DNA of 64,000 nucleotides from Methanobacterium sp. UBA294 (GTDB lineage Archaea; Methanobacteriota; Methanobacteria; Methanobacteriales; Methanobacteriaceae): positions 27,794-91,793 of the forward strand of contig DACB01000016.1 in assembly GCA_002494495.1 (NCBI GenBank). The letters are read 5' to 3'. Every line of letters starts with the position of its first letter. Position 1 is the stretch's first letter. The position numbers and the translations under genes are program-made. The notes beneath the pieces are model-generated. The model was not told the DNA's origin, made no database searches, and saw only the letters and a list, made by a program, of their open reading frames with translations. Of this stretch, positions 55,259 to 64,000 are shown in pieces.

Positions 55259-55564
55259 ATGGTAGATATAAAACCCATTATTCTACTGGCTTTGGTTGCA
55301 ATAATAGTAATCGTACCTTTTACCATGTATGGTGGACTTGGTGAAGATGAGGGTTACTTTGGCGGAGCTGATGGTGAGGCTAGTGATGTGATAGAAGAAA
55401 CGGGCTACGAACCATGGTTCAGTTCCATATGGGAACCACCAAGTGGTGAGATAGAAAGTCTTTTATTTGCTTTACAGGCAGCTATTGGAGCTATTATTAT
55501 TGGCTATGTTCTGGGATATTACAAAGGTCAAGACAGCATGAAAAATAAAAAACAAAAGAAATAA
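55259..55564 (+). CDS. cbiN: cobalt transport protein CbiN
   Basis: A 101-residue accessory subunit with two membrane helices flanking an acidic extracellular loop (GEDEGYFGGADGEASDV, PWFSSIWEPPSGEIESLLFALQ). It stimulates CbiM uptake. ATG directly follows the cbiM stop. Confidence 0.93.
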   Translation: MVDIKPIILLALVAIIVIVPFTMYGGLGEDEGYFGGADGEASDVIEETGYEPWFSSIWEPPSGEIESLLFALQAAIGAIIIGYVLGYYKGQDSMKNKKQKK

Positions 55565-55632
55565 AAGCCAAATAATGATTTAAAATTCAATTGAGGATTT
55601 AAAGCCAATTAATGATTGATGAAGGATTAAAC

Positions 55633-56421
55633 ATGTTTGATAACATCTTGGATACTTATGCTCATTCCAACAACCTCAAAGATATGAATACAAATTTTAA
55701 GGTTCTATTTGGAATTTTAACCATGCTTGTTAGTTTAATATCCACATCACCAATTGTACCCTTCATCATTGCAATTTTTATGTCTGGTTTAATTCTATTT
55801 AAAGCAAAAATTCCCTGGAAATTTTACTTAAAATTTCTGGTTATCCCCTTTTCTTTCGCATTATTAACTTTTGTTTTTATGGCCATATTTTTTGGAATTG
55901 GTACACACATTCTGGAACTGGGGATATTCAATTTAGCGGTGACAGAGGATGGTTTTAACCTAGGGCTTCTTGTTTTTGCAAGGGTAATGGGGGGTTTTTC
56001 TTGTCTGTCCTTTCTGGCTCTTACTACACCCATGACTGAACTTTTTTCTGTGTTGCGTCTTATAAAAATACCCAAAATCGTTTTGGAAATAGCAATGCTA
56101 ATGTATAGGTACATATTCGTGTTTCTATCTGAAGCTATCACCATGTACCACACCCAGGAAACACGTTTGGGTTATTCATCAGTTAAAAAATCCATTAAAT
56201 CTCTGGGAATGTTGGGCAGTAACCTCTTCATTAGAACATGGATGAAGGGTGAACAATCTTATATAACCATGGAATCAAGATGCTATGATGGTACAATTAA
56301 AACCTTTAAAAAACAAAGAAACATAAATACAATAAGGAACAGCAATCTAGCATTATTGGTATTATTTGAAGTAATGTTAATTATTGGGCTTTATTTCACT
56401 GGAAGTTTTAGTGTATTTTAG
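55633..56421 (+). CDS. cbiQ: cobalt ECF transporter transmembrane component CbiQ
   Basis: A 262-residue T component coupling CbiM to the ATPase. Membrane segments fill residues 20-150; the cytoplasmic coupling region has the Ala-Arg-type signatures TQETRLGY (about 170) and ESRCYDG (about 215). The ORF is open from ATG 55612, but GAAGGA lies 6 nt before ATG 55633. Confidence 0.92.
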   Translation: MFDNILDTYAHSNNLKDMNTNFKVLFGILTMLVSLISTSPIVPFIIAIFMSGLILFKAKIPWKFYLKFLVIPFSFALLTFVFMAIFFGIGTHILELGIFNLAVTEDGFNLGLLVFARVMGGFSCLSFLALTTPMTELFSVLRLIKIPKIVLEIAMLMYRYIFVFLSEAITMYHTQETRLGYSSVKKSIKSLGMLGSNLFIRTWMKGEQSYITMESRCYDGTIKTFKKQRNINTIRNSNLALLVLFEVMLIIGLYFTGSFSVF

Positions 56422-56746
56422 TAAAACAACTTTCCACTGGTAAGTGGTGCGCAATTTTATTGTAACAGTATTTATTTACATTATTACATCCAAGAACCGA
56501 ATATATTCAAAATCTATAGTAATTCGGATCATATTGAATTCCTACACTATAAAAAAAAAGCCGTGCAACTATATTAAATATTTCAGCAAAATCATTAAAA
56601 TCCAAATACTAAATAATTCAAATATTAAAATAAAGCATCTCAAAAAATTTCGAATATTAAAATAAAGTATCTTAATTTAATGCAAATAAAAATTCATCCA
56701 AATTTAAATTAATCCATCATTTACTCATACAATCACAGGTGACCAC
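56422..56746. other. AT-rich spacer inside the cbi cluster
   Basis: About 325 bp between cbiQ and cbiO. A 73-codon frame exists but has low-complexity Ile/Lys/Asn composition and no SD. AAATTAAAT-type motifs appear in duplicate near 56620-56670. cbiO may have its own promoter. Confidence 0.4.
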
Positions 56747-57586
56747 ATGAATGTAATTGAAACTGAAAATATCATATACAGTTATCCCGACGGTACTCAG
56801 GCCCTGAAAAACGTGGACTTTAAGGCAGCAAAGGGTAAAATTATTGCCCTTTTAGGACCTAATGGGGCTGGTAAATCCACTTTATTTCTGCATTTTAATG
56901 GAATATTAAAACCTAGTTCAGGGACAGTCCGGGTGAATGGAAACCCATTAGACTACAGTAAGAAAGGTTTAATTGAGGTCCGGCAGAAGGTGGGTATTGT
57001 CTTCCAGAATCCAGATGATCAGTTGTTTGCACCTACCGTGGTGGAAGATGTGGCCTTCGGACCCATGAACATAGGGTTAAGTGATGAAGAGGTAGAAGAT
57101 AGGGTTAAAGAGTCCCTGGAAAGGGTTGGTATGGATGGGATGGAAAATAAAGCGCCCCATCACCTGAGTGGTGGCCAAAAAAAGCGAGTGGCCATCGCAG
57201 GTATACTGGCCATGCGGCCAGAAATTATGGTACTGGATGAGCCCACATCTGGACTGGATCCTAAGGGAGCTTCACAGATCATGCATTTACTTTACAGTCT
57301 GAACCAGGAAGGAATGACCATCGTTATTTCAACCCATGATGTTGATTTGGTCCCATTATACGCTTACAACGTGTACATCATAAGCGATGGTAAAATCATA
57401 AAAGAAGGAAACCCATCAGAAGTCTTTGAGGATATTAAAACCATCCGTGATGCTAACCTAAGGCTGCCCCGTATCGCCCATTTAATGGAAATATTAAAAA
57501 AAGAAGATAAATTACCCTTTGATAAACCCTATCCCCTTACCATTGGTGAGGCAAGAAGGAAGATTTTGAAGGAGTTTAAAGATTAG
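56747..57586 (+). CDS. cbiO: cobalt ECF transporter ATPase CbiO
   Basis: A 279-residue ABC ATPase. Walker A GPNGAGKST (about 37-45), Q-loop FQNPDDQLFAPTV, signature LSGGQKKRVAIAG, Walker B IMVLDEPTSGLD and the switch His in STHDVD are all present. GGTGA is 4-5 nt upstream of the ATG. It completes the cbiMNQO set. Confidence 0.95.
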   Translation: MNVIETENIIYSYPDGTQALKNVDFKAAKGKIIALLGPNGAGKSTLFLHFNGILKPSSGTVRVNGNPLDYSKKGLIEVRQKVGIVFQNPDDQLFAPTVVEDVAFGPMNIGLSDEEVEDRVKESLERVGMDGMENKAPHHLSGGQKKRVAIAGILAMRPEIMVLDEPTSGLDPKGASQIMHLLYSLNQEGMTIVISTHDVDLVPLYAYNVYIISDGKIIKEGNPSEVFEDIKTIRDANLRLPRIAHLMEILKKEDKLPFDKPYPLTIGEARRKILKEFKD

Positions 57587-57653
57587 AAAAAATATTATTT
57601 TAAAACAGGTAGTATCTTACCCCCTGGTTTTAATTATCAATTCATGGTTGTAC

Positions 57654-58040
57654 CTATTCAGTAACCCATATGGCCCTGGTTGGACATGACTTTGTGCAGA
57701 AATTACAGCCAACACATTTCAGGTCATCAACTTCTACAGTCCAGTCTTCGGTTGTATTAATTGCTTTAACCGGACATAATGAGATGCATGCCCCGCAATC
57801 AATGCATTTTTCTTCATCCTTTTTAACTACCTTATTTATAGGGTTAAGGTGGATTCCTTCCTTTTCCATGAATTCAGCGGCTTGTTTTTGTTGTGTTCCA
57901 CTGATTTCAATGAGCATCTTACCACCTTCTGGGGTTATATCTGCTCTTAGGATGTTGAAATCAATATCATAATTTTTTATTAGGTTTGATATGATGGAGT
58001 TACTTACAATCTTTGGAGAGAAGGTGAGCCATGCTTTCAT
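57654..58040 (-). CDS. NIL-domain 2[4Fe-4S] ferredoxin (homocysteine synthesis)
   Basis: A 128-residue protein: an N-terminal NIL domain (about 1-72) and two cluster motifs, CIDCGACISLCP and CVGCNFCTKSCP. It starts one base after the stop of the DUF39 gene with GGTGGTGA as SD. The same pair (MA1821/MA1822-type) in Methanosarcina is required for sulfide-dependent homocysteine synthesis, the ferredoxin-like partner acting with the DUF39 enzyme. Confidence 0.92.
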   Translation of the reverse strand: MKAWLTFSPKIVSNSIISNLIKNYDIDFNILRADITPEGGKMLIEISGTQQKQAAEFMEKEGIHLNPINKVVKKDEEKCIDCGACISLCPVKAINTTEDWTVEVDDLKCVGCNFCTKSCPTRAIWVTE

Positions 58041-58041
58041 T

Positions 58042-59568
58042 TCAATCACCACCCATGAGTCTGGATATATCCTCTGCTGTAACCATTCCCTTCACCTGGT
58101 TTTTCTTATCAATTATAGGGAGTCCTGAGATCTTATTTTTATCTATTCTCCGGGCTATAACATCCACTGGTTCTTCTTCCCTGGCTATTATCACCTTTTT
58201 GGTCATGACGTCCGTTAAATTATTTTTATCACGGGCCACTGCATTGGCCACGTCCCATGAAGTCACGATACCCAAGAGTTTATTGTTATCATCCACCACT
58301 GGTAAATGGTTTATGTTATTTTGAACCATTTTCTTTGCAACTTCGTTTATGGCATCATTTGGATGGGCTAGTATTAAGGTTTCACCCTTTAAATCCTTGA
58401 CCAGTGTACGGGGTTTCTGGATCTCCAATGGTTTAACTGTGTAGCCTTTGCTGGGTAGTTTTTCCACTGGGCTGGTTAGGTAAAATTCTCCCTTATCGAT
58501 CCATTCTTTGAGTTTAAGAGCAATCTCCAGGGCCTTTTTCTGGCTGGATAATGGTGAGGTGGGTACTTCCATTCCATTTAATTCAATTGCACCAGTTTTA
58601 AGTTCATGGTAGTTAGTTTCCTTTACAATGGGCCTGTTTCTTCTTGGCACACCATAATCTACTATTTGACAGACGATTTCCTCGTCACTAATGGCTGTTC
58701 TCTGTGCTATTTCCTGGTTAAGTATGGGTATGGGGATTCCGGCCCCTACGTAAAGGGTGGGTCCGTATTTGGGCATGGTCGCCCCACGGACATATTCAGC
58801 ATCCATTTCCTTCATGTTTCCTTTAAGCATCAGTGTACCTGCAGTTGTAATTGGTACTCCATTTTTCCTTTCTACCTCTGTGGCAAACTGTGTTCCCTCT
58901 CCTATGATGTATCCCTGGGCACCACAGAGAAAAATTCTTGTGCCGGTTCCCATGGTCTGAAAGTAGGGATCATTTAATAATGGGCTTAATTCTCCTGCAC
59001 TGGAGTAACTTACGTTTCCCATATTGGGTAGTAATGTGCCCATGTAGGTGTAGAGTGTTTCATCAGTGGAGTTGGTTGCTGAGGCGTAGTTCTGGTAGCA
59101 GTTACGTGGATTTAACATCACTGCCTGGTTAAGGTTTTCCAGTGTGATCTGGGTTTTAATCACTGTTAAGGGGTAACAGTCTGTTCCGTAGGCTTCTGCA
59201 TGGAGTTCTATCTCTTTTCCATTTATAAGGTCTTCAATTACATGGGATCCCCCATATTCTAAACCTATATCCGGCTTTCGGTTTGGTTGGGTTGCACCCA
59301 AGTATGCATCCACTGAGGCCAGTCCAGAGTAGGCTTCCACTCCATTCAGGTATGTGCGGGACATTTTTATAGGTGGATCGCTGTGGCCGAAGTTGAGGAA
59401 GGCCCCCGAAGAGCACATAGCACCGAATGTACCAGTTGTCACTACATCAACTTCTTCTGCGGCCTTTTTCGCGCCATTTTCCTTTACTAAGGCGGTCATT
59501 TCAGCGGCGGTCACCACCACTGCGTCTCCATCCTTGATCCTTTCATTTATTTCTTCTACAGTTTTCAT
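58042..59568 (-). CDS. DUF39-CBS enzyme for homocysteine (aspartate semialdehyde sulfurtransferase type)
   Basis: A 508-residue protein: DUF39 domain (about 1-370), with VVTTGTFGAMCSSGAF containing the conserved Cys, NPRNCYQNYASATN, and FLCGAQGYIIGEGTQF; then a CBS pair (about 385-505, HPNDAINEVAKKM, INHLPVVDDNNKLLG, EPVDVIARRI). Family members convert L-aspartate semialdehyde and sulfur to homocysteine in methanogens. In-frame extension upstream (MLGI) exists; MKTVEEI at 59568 is the likelier start. First in an operon with the NIL-ferredoxin. Confidence 0.93.
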   Translation of the reverse strand: MKTVEEINERIKDGDAVVVTAAEMTALVKENGAKKAAEEVDVVTTGTFGAMCSSGAFLNFGHSDPPIKMSRTYLNGVEAYSGLASVDAYLGATQPNRKPDIGLEYGGSHVIEDLINGKEIELHAEAYGTDCYPLTVIKTQITLENLNQAVMLNPRNCYQNYASATNSTDETLYTYMGTLLPNMGNVSYSSAGELSPLLNDPYFQTMGTGTRIFLCGAQGYIIGEGTQFATEVERKNGVPITTAGTLMLKGNMKEMDAEYVRGATMPKYGPTLYVGAGIPIPILNQEIAQRTAISDEEIVCQIVDYGVPRRNRPIVKETNYHELKTGAIELNGMEVPTSPLSSQKKALEIALKLKEWIDKGEFYLTSPVEKLPSKGYTVKPLEIQKPRTLVKDLKGETLILAHPNDAINEVAKKMVQNNINHLPVVDDNNKLLGIVTSWDVANAVARDKNNLTDVMTKKVIIAREEEPVDVIARRIDKNKISGLPIIDKKNQVKGMVTAEDISRLMGGD

Positions 59569-59742
59569 TATACCCAACATCCGGCACTTTACTAATACTT
59601 TTATTGAGAATTAATGGATTATAAAGTTAATGATAAGTTTAGTTGTAGATTATTAGTAAAATAAATGACTCCAATTAGCTAGCTTAAATTTTTATTCATG
59701 TAAAAAAATAAATTTAAAAAAAATAAAATAGTTATATTCCTT

Positions 59743-60084
59743 TTATGCATTGAGGATATTATTCAATTCATTTTTAATATCCTGGTTCTGGAATAACAAC
59801 TTCAAATTCTCCTGAATCACTGGATTTTGAAGCCACTGGTATATCTGGTCTTGAACATCCTGCCTCTGTAACCACTGACTTATCTCATTCTGCACATCCT
59901 GATTCTGTAATAAATCATTTATCTGTTGCGGATTCTGCATTATCTGATCCTTAATATCCATTAAATCCTGGTATAATTGAGGATTTTCTGATTGTAACTG
60001 TTGTGCAGCACTGGATTCTGCAGCATATATGGGCATCGTGCCAAGCAACACAGCTAAGATGCTTATGAGGGCTATCTTTTTCAT
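59743..60084 (-). CDS. secreted Gln/Asn-rich repeat protein
   Basis: A 113-residue protein with a clear signal peptide (KKIALISILAVLLGTMPIYA, cleavage near residue 21) and a helical Gln/Asn-rich mature part. Short units of the type Q-N/R-Q-D-V-Q-x-x-I-x-Q-W-L recur every 13 or so residues between about 55 and 110. No Cys. GGGTGAT lies 6 nt before the ATG. Function unknown; probably extracellular or wall-associated. Confidence 0.72.
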   Translation of the reverse strand: MKKIALISILAVLLGTMPIYAAESSAAQQLQSENPQLYQDLMDIKDQIMQNPQQINDLLQNQDVQNEISQWLQRQDVQDQIYQWLQNPVIQENLKLLFQNQDIKNELNNILNA

Positions 60085-60476
60085 CTTCTATCACCCGAAT
60101 TTTTTTTTATATATTTTTTCTCTCTAATTTTTCTTTTTTTGCGTTTATTTTCTATTTCTGTTCTTTTTTTCTAAATTTCTGCATCTTTATTTGGATGCAT
60201 TATCAAACTTATATATCCAAGCATAAAAAGTTATGCACAATTGAGGCTCCAGAAGGTTACATTCAAGGTTTAGGGTATTATCCATAGTGAATTAAAATAA
60301 TAAAATACCTACAGAACTTACCTTTTTGGAAATATTTTAATATTTCCAGCTCCATCCAGATTTTAATCCTAAATTTTAATAATTACAACGTATAAAAATA
60401 CAAGTTGTACCCTGAAAACTTGATAGAATAAATTTCATTTTATATCAAAAGAAATAACACTTAGGGGGAGAATAAA
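60085..60476. other. divergent spacer with two inverted repeats
   Basis: TGCATC (60180-60185) and GATGCA (60194-60199) are inverted copies. GGAAATATT-TT-AATATTTCC (60328-60347) is a perfect 20-bp palindrome resembling that at 35301-35323. A strong TATA element (CAAACTTATATATCC, 60204-60218) points rightward about 250 bp ahead of tldD, so a long leader or an unrecognised short transcript is possible. No ORF is supported. Confidence 0.5.
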
Positions 60477-60500
60477 ATAGCTAGAAAAGAAGAATTTTCA

Positions 60501-61862
<1,362 letters not shown>

Positions 61863-61890
61863 GTTAAACAATTTTGTGAGGGTGAAAATA

Positions 61891-62451
61891 ATGATCAGTA
61901 ATGAAGAAGGTGAATTTCTAATAAAACTGGCCAGATCGTCCCTTGAATCCTATCTGAAGGATAAGATAATATTAGAAGTACCTGAAGATACACCGGACAA
62001 TTTAAAGGAGGAAATGGGTGTATTTGTAACCCTGAATAAAAATGAACAGCTCAGGGGATGTATAGGTTACCCTGAACCTGTAAAACCTTTAGTAAATGCA
62101 GTTATAGAAGTAGCTATACAATCTGCTATTCAGGACCCACGGTTTCCACCTGTATCCCCTGGGGAACTAAATGATATCCATGTAGAGGTGAGTGTCTTAA
62201 CTAAACCGGAACTCATTGAAGTGGATAAACCAGCAGAGTACCTTGAAAAAATAGGTATAGGCACAGATGGCCTTATAGTGGAAGGCTGTTCTGGTCGCGG
62301 ACTCTTACTACCCCAGGTTGCAGTGGAGTGGCAGTGGAATGTAGAAGAATTTCTTGCAAACACCTGTAGGAAGGCAGGACTTAATGTGGATTGCTGGCTC
62401 GAGCAGGACACACAGATCTACAAATTCCAGGGCCAAATTTTTAATGAATAA
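61891..62451 (+). CDS. AMMECR1-domain protein
   Basis: A 186-residue member of the AMMECR1 (DUF51) family. The family signature LRGCIGYPEPV is near residue 52, with conserved AIQSAIQDPRFPPVSPGEL and VEGCSGRGLLLPQVAVEW. The conserved Cys may be functional; biochemical role unclear. The frame opens inside tldD, but GAGGGTG lies 6 nt before ATG 61891, 28 bp after tldD. Confidence 0.92.
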   Translation: MISNEEGEFLIKLARSSLESYLKDKIILEVPEDTPDNLKEEMGVFVTLNKNEQLRGCIGYPEPVKPLVNAVIEVAIQSAIQDPRFPPVSPGELNDIHVEVSVLTKPELIEVDKPAEYLEKIGIGTDGLIVEGCSGRGLLLPQVAVEWQWNVEEFLANTCRKAGLNVDCWLEQDTQIYKFQGQIFNE

Positions 62452-62572
62452 AATTACATCACTTTAAATATAAATGTAGCCAATTATCTATTATTACAGA
62501 ATCAGTTGAATTTCTAAATAAGTAACGGACTTTTATTACTCAACCATTTTAATTTTAAATTTATGATTAACC

Positions 62573-63571
62573 ATGTTCCTACCAACTATACCCACACCAG
62601 AAGAAGCATTAGATAAGGGATTCAACCGCGCTAAAAAGGCCGCGAATAAAGCTAGAAGCTCTAAAATCCCCCATCATCTGAAATCTAAGCGAATTGAAGA
62701 AATCAGGGTTAGAACCGCCTGTCAGGTTATAGAAGAAACATTCAAGAGTATCCTTGAAAAGACTCCTAAGGTAGAGCAAATGCCCCTGTTCTACCAAGAT
62801 TACATCGATGTTGTGGTGGGTGTTGACCAGCTTAAAAAATCTCTGGGCGCGCTCAACTGGGCGGTGGGTATTCTTGCCAAATTTGAAGGGCAATACCCCC
62901 AAAAAATAAGGAGATCCACTCCAGAAAACGCATCGAAGATACGTAAGGAAGCTTATGGTCGTATATCCTCTGTGGTCAACCGAATAAGTGAGGAACTTGA
63001 ATTTCTAGATTATACCAAGGCCCGGCTTCGGAATATGCCCACTGTTGATTTCAATGCCATTACAGCGGTTATAGCCGGTTTTCCCAACGTGGGTAAATCC
63101 ACAATTCTAAGACAGATCACAACTGCTGAACCCAAAGTTGCAGATTATCCATTTACAACCACCGGAATACAAATCGGCCACTTAGAACGTAAGTGGCAGA
63201 AATACCAGATCATAGATACACCTGGACTTTTAGACAGGCCCATCGATGATATGAACACCATCGAGCTAAACGCCATGGTGGCACTTGAACACTTGGCAGA
63301 TGTTATTTTATACATCTTAGACGCATCAGAAACATCTGGTTACCCCCTGGAAAACCAGTTCATATTATACGAGTCCATCAAAAAGATCTTCAAAATACCA
63401 ATTATTTGCATATTTAATAAGTTGGACCTCGTGGAAAATATTAATTATTTGAATGATTATATTCATAAGATAGATGAACCCATACTTATAACCGCTTCTG
63501 AAGGCAGCGGTATCTCCCAGATAATTGATAAATTGGAGGAATTTAAAGATGACAAGAAGAAACGTTGCTGA
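62573..63571 (+). CDS. NOG1-like GTPase
   Basis: A 332-residue GTPase of the Obg/NOG1 group, implicated in large ribosomal subunit assembly. The N-terminal helical domain (1-155; MFLPTIPTPEEALDKGFNRA) is NOG1-like. G1 GFPNVGKST, G2 TTTGIQIG, G3 DTPGLLDRP and G4 NKLD follow. It lacks the C-terminal tail of eukaryotic NOG1. Its last 23 bp overlap the Hsp20 gene. Confidence 0.92.
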   Translation: MFLPTIPTPEEALDKGFNRAKKAANKARSSKIPHHLKSKRIEEIRVRTACQVIEETFKSILEKTPKVEQMPLFYQDYIDVVVGVDQLKKSLGALNWAVGILAKFEGQYPQKIRRSTPENASKIRKEAYGRISSVVNRISEELEFLDYTKARLRNMPTVDFNAITAVIAGFPNVGKSTILRQITTAEPKVADYPFTTTGIQIGHLERKWQKYQIIDTPGLLDRPIDDMNTIELNAMVALEHLADVILYILDASETSGYPLENQFILYESIKKIFKIPIICIFNKLDLVENINYLNDYIHKIDEPILITASEGSGISQIIDKLEEFKDDKKKRC

Positions 63572-63971
63572 ACAGGTATTTAATGATGTTTTTAGTGCAA
63601 TAAAAGAATCGCAGACTGATTTGGAAAAGACAGTATCTGGATATGCATCTGGTATTATAGGCAAAACACTGGTTGATGTAATAGACCAGGGAAATGTTAT
63701 AATTGTCAAGGCAGATCTTCCCGGGTTTAAAAAGGAAAACATCAAAATAGAACTAGGCAGCAATAACCTGGAGATCATAGCTCTTTTTGATGAAGATGCA
63801 CTGGAAAAAGGTGCTAACTATGTCAGAAGAGAACGTAGGTACAGCGAAGTTAAAAGAGTTGTTGAACTCCCCACTTCCATAATTATCGACCAGGCAAATG
63901 CTGAACTTGAAAACGGAGTCCTCCAAATAACCCTACCCAAGTTAGGCAGGACAGAAGTTAATGTAGAATAG
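63549..63971 (+). CDS. Hsp20/alpha-crystallin small heat shock protein
   Basis: A 140-residue small heat shock protein. The alpha-crystallin core covers about 45-140: VIIVKADLPGFKKENIKIEL, YVRRERRYSEVKRVVELP, and VLQITLPK. GGAGG lies 9 nt before ATG 63549, inside the end of the GTPase gene, so translational coupling is likely. It is shorter at the N-terminus than the paralogue at 35557-36129. Confidence 0.92.
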   Translation: MTRRNVAEQVFNDVFSAIKESQTDLEKTVSGYASGIIGKTLVDVIDQGNVIIVKADLPGFKKENIKIELGSNNLEIIALFDEDALEKGANYVRRERRYSEVKRVVELPTSIIIDQANAELENGVLQITLPKLGRTEVNVE

Positions 63972-64000
63972 AGTATAATTTAGAATAGAAATAAAATTTA

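Noticed and set aside
56444..56665. A 73-codon frame between cbiQ and cbiO
   Set aside because: Low-complexity Ile/Lys composition from AT-rich DNA and no SD.

Overview
The window is a chromosomal stretch of a methanogenic archaeon of the order Methanobacteriales, most likely a mesophilic Methanobacterium. Evidence: very AT-rich intergenic DNA; archaeal information-processing genes (TBP, Alba, pelota, FEN1, CDC48, deoxyhypusine synthase, archaeosine-synthase-like protein); methanogen pathways (homocitrate synthase and homoaconitase for the coenzyme B side chain, DUF98 chorismate lyase for methanopterin, the DUF39/NIL-ferredoxin route to homocysteine, geranylgeranyl reductase for archaeal lipids); and a pseudomurein-binding-repeat protein plus a MraY-like transferase, which point to a pseudomurein wall. 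The gene order TyrA, CDC48, AhcY, FEN1, chorismate lyase, HacA, AksA, TBP, SerB resembles what I remember from Methanothermobacter thermautotrophicus.

Layout. 0-16 kb: MraY-like transferase, pelota, a small conserved protein, prephenate dehydrogenase with an unusual C-terminal domain, CDC48, a CPBP protease, AhcY, a DUF2119-like protein, FEN1, and a leftward cluster of chorismate lyase, HacA and AksA; then CYTH and coiled-coil proteins divergent from TBP. 16-25.4 kb: a SerB-like phosphatase fused to a long coiled coil, a 22-bp tandem repeat, the regulator TrpY, and a divergent trpEGCFBAD operon with TRP-box-like sites between them. 25.4-36.5 kb: tRNA-Ile(GAT), adenylate kinase, a DUF59 protein, an ArcS-like protein, a glutamate-synthase-like flavoprotein next to a rubredoxin/ThDP-enzyme fusion, a UbiA-like prenyltransferase, a ferredoxin/geranylgeranyl reductase pair, a radical SAM-SPASM enzyme with a 53-residue Cys-rich peptide gene directly downstream, another very small gene, and Hsp20.

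36.5-46.6 kb: two orphan response regulators, small membrane proteins, a P-loop ATPase, a decayed stretch (22-bp tandem duplication, frameshifted membrane protein gene), PolX, an RNase HIII-like enzyme, FeoB and its DtxR-FeoA regulator with a palindrome over the start, and Alba. 46.6-51 kb: AT-rich and gene-poor, with cell-surface proteins and an ArsR regulator. 51-64 kb: a CBS regulator, deoxyhypusine synthase, a membrane protein overlapping pyrF tail to tail, a CbiMNQO cobalt transporter, the homocysteine pair, a secreted Gln-rich protein, TldD, AMMECR1, a NOG1-like GTPase and a second Hsp20.

The most interesting items are the radical SAM/Cys-rich peptide locus (a candidate peptide-modification system), an apparent FDX-ACB-like domain fused to TyrA, three genes whose Shine-Dalgarno sequence is followed by AUA/AUU/AUC instead of a standard start, and an iron-regulator palindrome that contains the ribosome-binding site. 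All family assignments come from reading the translations by eye; no database search was run.
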